64,000 nt of DNA from Pelagihabitans pacificus (GCF_009371985.2 NZ_VIKU02000004.1:434001-498000), one strand, 5' to 3'; counted from the stretch's first letter, positions 18,869-27,322 are shown. Numbers and translations are program-made. The notes: generated by a model not told the origin, from the sequence alone.

Positions 18869-19789
18869 ATGTTAAGTCGAAAGAACAAGCTCTTGCTTTT
18901 AAAGTTGTTGAGCCTGTTTTCCGTGGTGCGGGGTTACAACATTCTCATCATTGTAATCGCCCAGTATCTGGCCTCGATTTTTATATTGTCGCCCGATTTG
19001 CAGCTTAGGAAGGTGGTATTCGACATCAATCTTTTTTTAATAGTCTTGGCATCCGCCATGGTCATTGCCAGTGGCTATATCATCAACAATTTTTACGATG
19101 CCGAAAAAGACCTTATCAATAAGCCACGTAAAAGTATGTTGGATCGTCTGGTAAGCCAACGTTTTAAACTAACCACCTATTTCTTACTTAATTTTCTAGC
19201 TGTATTCGCTGCCAGCTATGTCTCCTTTAAAGCTGTGGTATTCTTTTCGGCTTACATTTTTGGTATTTGGTTTTATTCCCACAAGCTAAAGAAAGTTCCT
19301 TTTGTCGGGAATGTCGTTTCGGTAACGTTGGCCATAGCACCCTTCTTCGCGGTATTTGTGTATTACAAAAACTTTGAAACCGTCATTTTTGTACACGCTA
19401 TTTTTCTTTTTTGCCTCATGCTCGCTCGGGAGATGATCAAAGACCTCGAGAATATCGCCGGGGACCTTGCCCAAGATTACAGGACGATTCCGATAATCTA
19501 TGGGGCAAGAATCTCTAAAATCGGGATATCCATTTTAATTCTACTAACGTTAGTCCCTTCCTGGTTGCTGATAAAAAAATTCGAAATCGGTTCGATGGAC
19601 TACTATTTTAAAGGATGCGTTCTGTTGCTGGTTCTGTTTCTAATGTTGCTTTGGCGTTCCAATACTAAAAAAGACTATGTTTGGTTGCATAACATATTGA
19701 AGTTTGTCATCATCGTCGGCGTATTCAGTATTTTATTGATCGATGTAGATCTAGTTTTAAATCGATTACTTTCATGGAAAATCATCTAA
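18869..19789 (+). CDS. UbiA-family prenyltransferase (geranylgeranylglycerol-phosphate synthase-like)
   Basis: This 306-residue membrane protein has about eight hydrophobic segments and both Asp-rich UbiA motifs: NNFYDAEKD (Asn73, Asp77, Asp81) and DLENIAGDLAQDYRT. UbiA enzymes transfer a prenyl chain onto an acceptor at the membrane. Homologues linked to the mevalonate genes in Flavobacteriia are often annotated as geranylgeranylglycerol-phosphate geranylgeranyltransferases; the acceptor here is not proven. It follows the kinase by 12 nt and overlaps the next gene by 16 nt. Confidence 0.87.
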   Translation: MLSRKNKLLLLKLLSLFSVVRGYNILIIVIAQYLASIFILSPDLQLRKVVFDINLFLIVLASAMVIASGYIINNFYDAEKDLINKPRKSMLDRLVSQRFKLTTYFLLNFLAVFAASYVSFKAVVFFSAYIFGIWFYSHKLKKVPFVGNVVSVTLAIAPFFAVFVYYKNFETVIFVHAIFLFCLMLAREMIKDLENIAGDLAQDYRTIPIIYGARISKIGISILILLTLVPSWLLIKKFEIGSMDYYFKGCVLLLVLFLMLLWRSNTKKDYVWLHNILKFVIIVGVFSILLIDVDLVLNRLLSWKII

Positions 19790-20724
19790 AAGTAGCCTTG
19801 GCGCAAATAGCACCGGTTTGGTTGAACAAAAAGGAGACCCTTCAAAAAATCGAAGCGACCGTTGTCGATGCCGCAAATGAAAAGGCTGAATTGATCGTTT
19901 TCGGGGAGGCACTGTTACCTGGCTATCCCTTTTGGTTGGCGTTAACTGAGGGTGCGTCATGGAATCTCAAGGTGAACAAAGAGTTGCATGCACACTATGT
20001 TCGAAATTCCATACAGATAGAAAAGGGAGAACTCGATACGCTTTGTCAGCTGGCCAAAAACAAGCGTATTGCCGTATATCTTGGAATTATTGAACGTCCA
20101 AAAGACCGTGGGGGAAACAGTATTTATTGCTCATTGGTCTACATTGATATGACGGGGGTAGTTCGTTCCGTACATCGAAAATTACAGCCCACTTATGACG
20201 AACGACTTACTTGGGCCCCAGGCGACGGGAATGGATTACGAGTACACTCCTTGAAGCAATTTACCGTGGGTGGGCTCAACTGCTGGGAGAACTGGATGCC
20301 CTTGCCACGTGCCGCCTTGTATGGCCAAGGGGAAAATCTGCATGTCGCCGTATGGCCAGGAAGCGAGCATAACACCAGGGATATTACCCGTTTTATTGCC
20401 AGGGAATCGCGTAGCTTCGTAATTTCGGTGTCCTCCTTGATGCGGAAGGAAGATTTTCCAACCGATACCCCACACTTGGATATTATCCTGAGAAAGGCCC
20501 CGGAGGTGTTGGCCAATGGGGGTTCCTGCATTGCGGGTCCCGATGGGGAATGGATTTTAAGTCCGGTATTACAAAAAGAAGGACTGATTTTTGAAACCTT
20601 GGATTTCAACCGGGTGTATGAGGAGCGGCAGAGCTTTGACCCAGTAGGACACTACTCACGACCCGATGTCACAAAGCTATCGGTGAATCGGGAGCGCCAG
20701 TCCACCACATTTTTCAAGGATTAA
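19774..20724 (+). CDS. Nitrilase-family carbon-nitrogen hydrolase
   Basis: This 316-residue CN-hydrolase has the complete catalytic triad: Glu45 in LIVFGEALLPGYP, Lys136 in HRKLQPTYDERLTW and Cys170 in GGLNCWENWMPL. The GYPFW and NCWENWMPL segments resemble true nitrilases (nitrile to carboxylate plus ammonia), with a C-terminal tail beyond the core. The start overlaps the UbiA gene by 16 nt, which implies translational coupling with the isoprenoid genes. The substrate is unknown; a cyanide-hydrolysing relative is an alternative. Confidence 0.88.
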   Translation: MENHLKVALAQIAPVWLNKKETLQKIEATVVDAANEKAELIVFGEALLPGYPFWLALTEGASWNLKVNKELHAHYVRNSIQIEKGELDTLCQLAKNKRIAVYLGIIERPKDRGGNSIYCSLVYIDMTGVVRSVHRKLQPTYDERLTWAPGDGNGLRVHSLKQFTVGGLNCWENWMPLPRAALYGQGENLHVAVWPGSEHNTRDITRFIARESRSFVISVSSLMRKEDFPTDTPHLDIILRKAPEVLANGGSCIAGPDGEWILSPVLQKEGLIFETLDFNRVYEERQSFDPVGHYSRPDVTKLSVNRERQSTTFFKD

Positions 20725-20846
20725 CCCCAATCCCTGATTATCGGTAAGCATTTTCGAGCGGTTATGCCCAGGTATTTAAGAGGCGTATTCAAGAACGAAT
20801 GACGAAATCCTAGGGCCGGAAGGCAAGTACATCCAAAACCCTTGTG

Positions 20847-20854
20847 TACCTTTG
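20847..20854 (+). promoter_or_regulatory. -7 box of the pseudouridine synthase promoter
   Basis: TACCTTTG matches TAnnTTTG. Transcription would start at about 20861, only a few bases before the ATG at 20869, so the mRNA would be nearly leaderless. No -33 TTG is seen. Confidence 0.45.
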
Positions 20855-20868
20855 CCAAAAATGAAGCC

Positions 20869-21711
20869 ATGGGTAGGTCAGACTTTAACAAAGACAATAA
20901 ACGATCGGGAAGACAGGGGGGTGCTTATCGAAAAAAGAGCTACGCTCGCGGAAATGCCCCGATCAAAAAAAAAACGGGGCCTCGGCAACCCTCAGACCCT
21001 AATTTAATTCGCTTAAATCGCTATGTGGCCAACTCAGGGGTCTGTTCCCGGCGTGAGGCCGATATTTATATTGCGGCAGGCAATATAACCGTAAACGGTA
21101 AGCCCATTACTGAAATGGGCCATAAGGTGCGACTGACCGATGAGGTAAAGTTCGATGGGCGTTTGCTCAATCCTGCGAAAAGAGAATACGTATTGCTGAA
21201 CAAACCTAAGGATTTTGCTACCACCGGACGTGACGACAAAGGCCGTCGTACTGCTCTTTCCCTCATCTCAAAGGCATCCAAATCGGAATTGAAACCAGTG
21301 GGAAAACTCGATAAAGCCAGCATGGGACTCCAGTTGTTCACCAATGACGGCGAAATGGGCAAGCGGTTAAACAGTCCAAAAAACGGGCTTCGACAGTTGT
21401 ATCACGTTGAACTGAACAAACCGCTCCGAAGTGCCGATTTAAAAAAAATTCAAGAAGGGTTGCCGGTCGATGAAAAAGTGGTGAAGGTAAAGGAAATCAG
21501 TTTCGTCGATAAGGCGCCTAAGAATCAGGTGGGTGTTGAAATTTATAGTACCCGGAACAATATCGTACGTCGCCTTTTTGAGGAGTTGGAATATGAAATC
21601 GTAAAACTCGATCGGGTGGTTTATGGCGGGCTCACCAAAAAGGACCTTCCCCGTGGCCATTGGCGATACCTAAGCGAGCAGGAGGTTATTAATTTGGGAA
21701 TGATACAATAA
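20869..21711 (+). CDS. RsuA/RluB-family pseudouridine synthase
   Basis: This 280-residue enzyme makes pseudouridine in rRNA. A Lys/Arg-rich, disordered N-terminus of about 45 residues precedes an S4 RNA-binding domain (IRLNRYVANSGVCSRREADIYIAAGNITVNG, given in two parts: residues from IRLNRYVANSG and CSRREAD), then the catalytic domain with YVLLNKPKDFATTGRDDKG and KPVGKLDKASMGLQLFTNDG. The catalytic Asp is present, but the usual GRLD is GKLD and the following TTG is SMG. The ATG at 20869 was chosen over a TTG at 20842 because the promoter lies between them. The target uridine cannot be named. It converges with argH with 9 bp between. Confidence 0.88.
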   Translation: MGRSDFNKDNKRSGRQGGAYRKKSYARGNAPIKKKTGPRQPSDPNLIRLNRYVANSGVCSRREADIYIAAGNITVNGKPITEMGHKVRLTDEVKFDGRLLNPAKREYVLLNKPKDFATTGRDDKGRRTALSLISKASKSELKPVGKLDKASMGLQLFTNDGEMGKRLNSPKNGLRQLYHVELNKPLRSADLKKIQEGLPVDEKVVKVKEISFVDKAPKNQVGVEIYSTRNNIVRRLFEELEYEIVKLDRVVYGGLTKKDLPRGHWRYLSEQEVINLGMIQ

Positions 21712-21720
21712 CCGGAAGAG

Positions 21721-23013
21721 TCACCTATCCATAGAAATTACCTGTTGCATTTTCTTCCGGATTTCATCCAAACACAAATTCCCCAGACTGCCCTCATGGG
21801 TGTGTTCGATATCGCGTTTTGGGGTAAAGGTACCTTGTTGAATTTGCTGCCCCATTTGCTTATAGGCGTCGCGAAAAGGCATTCCTTTTTGTACGAGTTC
21901 GTTCAAGGTATCCACACTAAAAAGATAATCGTATTTGGGGTTTTGAAGAATGTTTTCGTTCACACGAATTTCCTTTAAACTGAATGTCAAAATCTCAATA
22001 CTGGCCTTCATATCCTGAATGGCAGGTACAATAATTTCCTTTACCAATTGCAAATCGCGATGATAGCCGCTGGGAAGGTTATTGATGACCAAGGCCAATT
22101 GGTTGGGCACCGCCTGCAACTTGTTGCATTTGGCCCTGACCAGTTCAAACACGTCCGGATTCTTTTTATGGGGCATGATGCTACTACCTGTCGTCAGTTC
22201 ATCGGGGAAGGAGATAAAATCGAAATTCTGGCTCATATAGAGACAGATGTCCATTGCCAGTTTGGATAGGGTGGAAGCGATACTGGCCATTCCGAAGGCG
22301 GTGGCTTTCTCTACTTTTCCACGTGCCATCTGGGCAGCGACCACATTGTATTTCAAGGTTTCAAAACCCATTTCCTCAGTGGTAAAGCTTCGGTCGATCG
22401 GAAACGAACTTCCGTAACCAGCAGCACTACCTAAAGGATTTTGGTCGACCACTTTGTAGGCCGCATCGATGAAATATAAGTCATCGATTAGACTTTCCGC
22501 ATAAGCTGAGAACCAAAGTCCAAAGGAGGATGGCATTGCAATCTGTAAATGTGTATAGCCGGGAAGGAGCACCTTTTTGTATCGTTCCGCCAAATTGAGC
22601 AGCAAATCGAACAAGGTCTTGGTTTCTGCCTTGATGTCTGTAAGCTCTGCCTTTAAGTACAAATGCATGGCGACCAATACTTGGTCGTTCCGGGATCGTG
22701 CGGTATGTATTTTCTTTCCGGTGTCCCCCAGCTTTTCGATAAGAAGGTATTCGATTTTGGAATGCATGTCCTCGAACGACTGCTCAATGGTAAAACGGCC
22801 CTCTTCAATAGCCAATGCAATGGTATTCAGTTGATCGACCAAGGCTGTGGTTTCCTGCTGGGTCAACAATCCGATTTTCCCCAACATCCTTGCATGGGCC
22901 TTAGAGGCTATCACGTCGTATTTGGCCAAGTGCAAATCCAGTTCCCGGTCGTTACCTACGGTAAAATGGTCTATCTTTTGGTCGGTGCTAAAACCTTTGT
23001 CCCAGAGTTTCAT
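21721..23013 (-). CDS. argH: Argininosuccinate lyase
   Basis: This 430-residue fumarase/aspartase superfamily enzyme splits argininosuccinate into arginine and fumarate, the final step of arginine synthesis. It has the signature TTGSSIMPHKKNPDVFELVR, the catalytic-loop serine in that block, and the conserved HTARSRNDQV and LPGYTHLQIAMPSSFG segments. It is the last gene of the arginine operon and follows the argE-like gene by 59 nt; a small hairpin (23052-23065) lies in that gap. Confidence 0.95.
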   Translation of the reverse strand: MKLWDKGFSTDQKIDHFTVGNDRELDLHLAKYDVIASKAHARMLGKIGLLTQQETTALVDQLNTIALAIEEGRFTIEQSFEDMHSKIEYLLIEKLGDTGKKIHTARSRNDQVLVAMHLYLKAELTDIKAETKTLFDLLLNLAERYKKVLLPGYTHLQIAMPSSFGLWFSAYAESLIDDLYFIDAAYKVVDQNPLGSAAGYGSSFPIDRSFTTEEMGFETLKYNVVAAQMARGKVEKATAFGMASIASTLSKLAMDICLYMSQNFDFISFPDELTTGSSIMPHKKNPDVFELVRAKCNKLQAVPNQLALVINNLPSGYHRDLQLVKEIIVPAIQDMKASIEILTFSLKEIRVNENILQNPKYDYLFSVDTLNELVQKGMPFRDAYKQMGQQIQQGTFTPKRDIEHTHEGSLGNLCLDEIRKKMQQVISMDR

Positions 23014-23072
23014 TTGTTCAGATGTTAGATTGTAGACGTAAGACTAAGACCGATTCCAATGAATCTAAAATC

Positions 23073-24149
23073 TCAGGTCTTAATTTTTTTTAAAAATCCT
23101 TTTAAAATTTTAATATACAAATCAATTCCTTCCTCGATTTCATGTACGTAAATATACTCATTGGCCGAATGGGAACGGGTGCTGTCTCCCGGTCCCAGTT
23201 TTAATGATTGACAGCTCAGGGCCGCTTGGTCGGACAGCGTAGGCGAACCATACGTTTCCCTGCCCAGGGAAATGCCCGACCGTACCAAGGGGTGGTCTTT
23301 GGCAATCGCCGAGGAGTTTAGGTCCAGCCCGCGTTCCTGCAGCTCGCACGGGGCCTCGGACTTTAGCAAATGGGCAATTTCCGAATTGGTGTACTGATCA
23401 TTGACTCTCACATCGATGACCAAATTTACCTGCGCGGGCACCACATTGTGCTGACTGCCGCCGTTGATTTGGGTTACGGTCAATTTCACAGCTCCCAAGG
23501 CTTCGGAGACCTTCCCGAAGGTATAGTTTTTAAACCAATCCAATACTTCGATCGTATTATATATAGCATTGTCGCCGTTCGGATGCGCCGCATGCGAAGG
23601 GGTGCCTTTCACGACCGCATCGAAGACCACTAGCCCTTTTTCCGCAATGGCCAACTGCATCTGGGTAGGCTCGCCTACGATGGCCACATCGATTTTTGGT
23701 AAACTGGGGAGCAAGCCCCTTAAACTGTTCTTTCCTGCGTTCTCCTCTTCCGCTGAGGCGACCATCAAAATGTTGTGGTCGAGGTTTTCGGCTTCATAAA
23801 AATACGTAAAGGTCGCTAGCAGCGAAACCAAAGCCCCGCCGGCATCATTACTTCCCAGTCCATAGAGCTTTCCGTCCTCTATGTGAGGAAGAAAGGGATC
23901 CTTGGTATAGGCCTTGTTTGGCTTTACCGTATCGTGGTGCGAATTCAAGAGCAAGGTGGGCTTTCGCTCATCGAAGTGTCTGTTAACGGCAAACACATTG
24001 TTGTTTATCCTTTGGAAAGGAATGTCGAAAGCTTTGAACCAGTCTTGAATGGCCTCAGCTGTTTGGTCTTCTTCCTCAGAGAACGATTGAATGGAAATCA
24101 ATTTTTTCAATAGCTCCAATGCCTTTTCCGTGAGTGTTTCCTGTTCCAT
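23073..24149 (-). CDS. argE: M20-family acylornithine/acylcitrulline deacylase
   Basis: This 358-residue M20 metallopeptidase has the di-zinc ligands in LLLNSHHDTVKPNKAYT, GLGSNDAGGALVSL, ASAEEENAGKNSLRGLL (catalytic Glu) and GEPTQMQLAI, plus the dimerisation lid in the middle. In this operon it should remove the acyl group from acetyl- or succinyl-citrulline (or ornithine), because the pathway carries an ArgF'-type carbamoyltransferase and no ArgJ was seen. It is 2 nt from argB, so they are coupled. Confidence 0.88.
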   Translation of the reverse strand: MEQETLTEKALELLKKLISIQSFSEEEDQTAEAIQDWFKAFDIPFQRINNNVFAVNRHFDERKPTLLLNSHHDTVKPNKAYTKDPFLPHIEDGKLYGLGSNDAGGALVSLLATFTYFYEAENLDHNILMVASAEEENAGKNSLRGLLPSLPKIDVAIVGEPTQMQLAIAEKGLVVFDAVVKGTPSHAAHPNGDNAIYNTIEVLDWFKNYTFGKVSEALGAVKLTVTQINGGSQHNVVPAQVNLVIDVRVNDQYTNSEIAHLLKSEAPCELQERGLDLNSSAIAKDHPLVRSGISLGRETYGSPTLSDQAALSCQSLKLGPGDSTRSHSANEYIYVHEIEEGIDLYIKILKGFLKKIKT

Positions 24150-24151
24150 TT

Positions 24152-24925
24152 TTATAAGGTTATAGTAGTAAATAAGTCTGCTCCGGGCAAAATCATCGAA
24201 GTATCGCCGATACAGACTTGGTGTACGTCGTGATGCAAGGCATGAAAGCAGTTTTCGAGTTTGGGCAGCATTCCATCGGCTATGATGCCCTCCGTTGCAA
24301 GCTCTTGATATTTTTTTGAATCGATATGTTCGATGACGGAGTCCTCGTTCGAAATATCCAATAAAACCCCTTTTTTTTCAAAGCAGTAATACAGGGTGAT
24401 TTTATAGCTTTTGCTCAAGCCAATAGCCAGTTCGGATGCAATCGTATCGGCATTAGTATTCAATAATTGCCCTTTGCCATCATGCGTCATGGCACAAAAA
24501 ACAGGAGTGAGTCCGGCACTCAATAATCTTGAGATGGTAGCGGTATTTATTCCATCAACATCCCCTGCAAAGCCATAGTCGATATCTTTAACGGGACGTT
24601 TATGGGCCTGAATGGTATTGCCATCGGCACCGCTTAACCCAATGGCATTGCAATCATGGGCTTGTAATTCGGCAACAATGTTCTTATTGGTCAGGCCGGC
24701 ATAGACCATGGTAATGACCTCCAAGGTTTGGGCGTCGGTAATGCGGCGGCCACCCACCATTTTGGATTCGATTCCCAGTTTGGTGGCCAATCGGGTCGCA
24801 AGTTTTCCGCCACCATGTACTAGGATCTTATTGCCTTCCATTTGGGCAAAGGATACGAGAAATTGTTTCAGCGCTTCACGCCCCTCTATGACGTTTCCTC
24901 CGATTTTTATTATTGAAAGTTTCAT
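24152..24925 (-). CDS. argB: Acetyl/succinyl-glutamate kinase
   Basis: This 257-residue amino-acid kinase has SIIKIGGNVIEG at the N-terminus, the phosphate-binding LVHGGGKLATRLA, the GLSGADGNTIQ segment and the C-terminal NADTIASELA block. It phosphorylates the acylated glutamate. The ATG at 24925 puts the conserved KIGG near residue 8; a longer reading from 24982 adds unconserved sequence. It is separated from argF' by 99 nt with a 10-bp inverted repeat and is followed after 2 nt by the deacylase gene. Confidence 0.92.
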   Translation of the reverse strand: MKLSIIKIGGNVIEGREALKQFLVSFAQMEGNKILVHGGGKLATRLATKLGIESKMVGGRRITDAQTLEVITMVYAGLTNKNIVAELQAHDCNAIGLSGADGNTIQAHKRPVKDIDYGFAGDVDGINTATISRLLSAGLTPVFCAMTHDGKGQLLNTNADTIASELAIGLSKSYKITLYYCFEKKGVLLDISNEDSVIEHIDSKKYQELATEGIIADGMLPKLENCFHALHHDVHQVCIGDTSMILPGADLFTTITL

Positions 24926-24961
24926 AAATCCATTTTCTTCTTTTGAGCCTCTATGTCGTCC

Positions 24962-25011
24962 CGGTGTAACTTCGCTGGTCAATTTCTGTTGTTATTCGAT
25001 GAGTTACACCG
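24962..25011 (-). repeat. 10-bp inverted repeat between argF' and argB
   Basis: CGGTGTAACT (24962-24971) and AGTTACACCG (25002-25011) are perfectly complementary, with a 30-nt loop. The stem lies 14 nt after the argF' stop in the transcript. No T-run follows, so it is not a standard terminator. Confidence 0.6.
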
Positions 25012-25024
25012 AGAAGTTGGGTTT

Positions 25025-25966
25025 TTACGGATTGCTATCCAATATCTTTTTCAACACCACCTGTGCGGCATAGGTCCTATTGTTGGCTTGTTCAATGACC
25101 AATGACCGAGATCCGTCCAGGACGGCATCTTCGACCACAACATTTCTGCGCACCGGTAAGCAATGCATAAATTTCGCCTGGCCCAATTTCCCTTTTGTCA
25201 TCATCCAGCTGGTATCCCGATTCAACACGCTACCGTAATCGGAATAACAACACCAGTTTTTGACGTAGACGAAGTCTGCACCTTTCAGCGCTTTGTATTG
25301 GTCATATTCGATGGTACTTCCTTTGGTAATTGAAGGGTCGAGTTCATAACCTTTTGGATGGGTGATTACGAAATCGGCCTCTTGTCGCTGCATCATCCGT
25401 ACAAAAGAATTGGGAACCGCGTGGGGTAGGGCCTTGGGGTGAGGCGCCCAAGAAAGTACCACCTTGGGTCTTTTCTTTTGTGCATTTTCGGCCAGCGTAA
25501 TCGCATCGGCCAACGCCTGTAGGGGGTGGCCCATCGAGCTTTCCATGTTCACTACGGGAATAGCGGCATGTTCCACAAATCCGTTCAACACCACGTCGGC
25601 GGCATCGATTTCCTTATCTTTCAAACCGGCGAAGGAGCGAATTGCGACAATATCACAGAATTGGGCCACAACCTTAGCTGCTTCCTTGATATGCTCGGCA
25701 CTTCCTTGATCCATTACAGTACCATCTCCAAATTCCAGGCTCCAACTCTCAGTGCCGAAGTTCATGACCATCACTTCCATTCCCAAGTGCATTGCCGCCT
25801 TTTGGGTACTCAGGCGGGTACGTAGGCTGTTGTTGAAGAACAGCATGCATAGTGTTTTTTCTGCTCCCAGTAATCGATGGGCCCTCGGGTTTTTTTTCAA
25901 CTCCCTGGCTTCGGTCACCCAATCGGGTAGTGAGTCGATGTCATTGATAGATAGGTAATGTTTCAT
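25025..25966 (-). CDS. argF': N-acyl-ornithine carbamoyltransferase (ArgF'-type)
   Basis: This 313-residue transcarbamylase belongs to the acetyl/succinyl-ornithine carbamoyltransferase group, not to standard ornithine transcarbamylase. It has the carbamoyl-phosphate motif NNSLRTRLSTQKAAMHLGM, MESSMGHPLQALADAIT, and the HCLPVRRNVVVEDAVLDG block near the C-terminus. It should carbamoylate N-acyl-ornithine. Residue 90, in DQGSAEHIKE, is Ala; I recall this position as Pro in the Bacteroides succinylornithine enzyme and Glu in the Xanthomonas acetylornithine enzyme. It lies 128 nt after argD, behind a terminator. Confidence 0.92.
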   Translation of the reverse strand: MKHYLSINDIDSLPDWVTEARELKKNPRAHRLLGAEKTLCMLFFNNSLRTRLSTQKAAMHLGMEVMVMNFGTESWSLEFGDGTVMDQGSAEHIKEAAKVVAQFCDIVAIRSFAGLKDKEIDAADVVLNGFVEHAAIPVVNMESSMGHPLQALADAITLAENAQKKRPKVVLSWAPHPKALPHAVPNSFVRMMQRQEADFVITHPKGYELDPSITKGSTIEYDQYKALKGADFVYVKNWCCYSDYGSVLNRDTSWMMTKGKLGQAKFMHCLPVRRNVVVEDAVLDGSRSLVIEQANNRTYAAQVVLKKILDSNP

Positions 25967-26056
25967 AACTAATTTCTTTGCAATCCTTCCCTCGAAGGAG
26001 AGAGTCCATTATCCTTTATAACGTAGAGTCCAAACGGTCTCATCGGGCCTTGTTTT

Positions 26057-26084
26057 AAAAAAGCGCCAGGACTCGTCCCGACGC
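26057..26084 (-). terminator. Intrinsic terminator between argD and argF'
   Basis: On the minus strand, 10 nt after the argD stop codon, GCGTCGGGAC / GTCCTGGCGC (26063-26084) folds into a 10-bp stem with two G-U pairs, capped by a CGAG-type tetraloop if the last pair opens, and is followed by six T residues. It sits inside the operon, so it would end or attenuate transcription before argF'. No clear promoter follows. Confidence 0.75.
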
Positions 26085-26094
26085 AGTGTCGATC

Positions 26095-27228
26095 TTAGGC
26101 TTTGTACAATTCTTTTTTAAGTGCATCGAAAAACATATCGAGATGCTCCTTGGTGATATTCAATGCCGGTAAAACACGAAGTACATGTTTGTCTTTGGCT
26201 CCTCCCGTAAATAGATGTTGATTATAAATCAATCCTTTACGCAGTTCGGCTACTTCGAAATCGAATTCGAGCCCCAACATCAACCCTCTTCCTTTCACCC
26301 GTTTTACTTGGGGTATTTCCTTAGCTTTTTCGATAAAGTAGTTCCCCAATGCAGCAGCATTTTCGATGAGGTTTTCCCGTTCGATCACTTCCAAAACGGC
26401 CAGGGTAGCGACGCAAGCCAGATGGTTGCCCCCGAAGGTGGTACCCAACATGCCGTATCTGGCTTTGATATGCTCGTGAATCAAAATACCTCCTACGGGG
26501 AAGCCGTTGCCCATGCCCTTGGCGATACTAATGATATCCGGTTGGATGTCATGATGTTGGAACCCGAAAAACCTTCCACTACGGCCAAAACCCGACTGCA
26601 CTTCATCGGCAATCAATACTACATGGTTTTGCTTGCACAATCGAGCGATGTTTTTATAGAATTCGGTCGTCGGTTCATCCAGTCCTCCGACCCCTTGTAT
26701 GGCCTCCAGGATCACTGCACACACATCCCCTTTATCTACCTCCCTTTTGAAGGCCGCCAGGTCGTTCAACGCTAGGAAAGTGACCTGTTGTAATTGATTG
26801 ATAGGGGCATTGATGGCCGGATTATCAGTGGCCGCCACAGCAGCGGAGGTTCTACCATGAAAACTATTATGAAAGGCAATAATCCTTGATTTTCCCGTTT
26901 GAAAGGAGGCCATTTTTAGGGCATTTTCATTGGCTTCGGCCCCTGAATTGCAAAGAAATAGGTTGTAATCCCCACAGGCTGAAAGATTTCCCAACTTGGT
27001 AGCCAGTGCTGCCTGTAACGGATTTTGGACTGCATTGCTATAAAAGCCGATTTGGTCTAACTGGTCTTTCAAACGGCTGACATAATGTGGATGCGAGTGT
27101 CCGATGGAAATGACGGCATGCCCCCCATAAAAATCCAAATATTCCTCTCCCTTCTCATCGGTCACTACGACGCCCTTGGCGGAAACCGGGGTTACATCGT
27201 ATAATGGATAAACATCGAATAGATTCAT
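26095..27228 (-). CDS. argD: Acylornithine aminotransferase
   Basis: This 377-residue class III PLP aminotransferase converts N-acyl-glutamate semialdehyde to N-acyl-ornithine. Features are EEYLDFYGGHAVISIGHSHP, the CNSGAEANENALKMA phosphate-binding loop, the AFHNSFHGRT segment, VLIADEVQSGFGRSG with the PLP-contacting Asp, and PDIISIAKGMGNGFPVGG with the Schiff-base Lys. It starts 94 nt after proC and is followed by a terminator. Confidence 0.93.
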   Translation of the reverse strand: MNLFDVYPLYDVTPVSAKGVVVTDEKGEEYLDFYGGHAVISIGHSHPHYVSRLKDQLDQIGFYSNAVQNPLQAALATKLGNLSACGDYNLFLCNSGAEANENALKMASFQTGKSRIIAFHNSFHGRTSAAVAATDNPAINAPINQLQQVTFLALNDLAAFKREVDKGDVCAVILEAIQGVGGLDEPTTEFYKNIARLCKQNHVVLIADEVQSGFGRSGRFFGFQHHDIQPDIISIAKGMGNGFPVGGILIHEHIKARYGMLGTTFGGNHLACVATLAVLEVIERENLIENAAALGNYFIEKAKEIPQVKRVKGRGLMLGLEFDFEVAELRKGLIYNQHLFTGGAKDKHVLRVLPALNITKEHLDMFFDALKKELYKA

Positions 27229-27252
27229 ATTTCAAATTCAAATTCAAGTTTA

Positions 27253-27304
27253 AAAATCAAATTCAAGAATACAGCCCCTGCCTTTCGTTTTTGTATTTGA
27301 TTTT
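27253..27304 (-). repeat. 10-bp inverted repeat between proC and argD
   Basis: AAAATCAAAT (27253-27262) and ATTTGATTTT (27295-27304) are perfect complements with a 32-nt loop. A hexamer-like tandem CAAATT repeat flanks the left arm. In the transcript the stem ends in four U residues, so it could be a weak attenuator, but the AT-rich sequence makes chance pairing easier. Confidence 0.45.
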
Positions 27305-27322
27305 GACGTTTGTGTTTGTTTT

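Noticed and set aside
23046-23081. Terminator between argE-like gene and argH
   Set aside because: The stems (GATTC/GAATC and AAGACC/GGTCTT) are short, one arm lies in coding sequence and there is no T-run.
26215-26775. 186-codon plus-strand reading frame
   Set aside because: It is antisense to argD, whose motifs are complete on the other strand.
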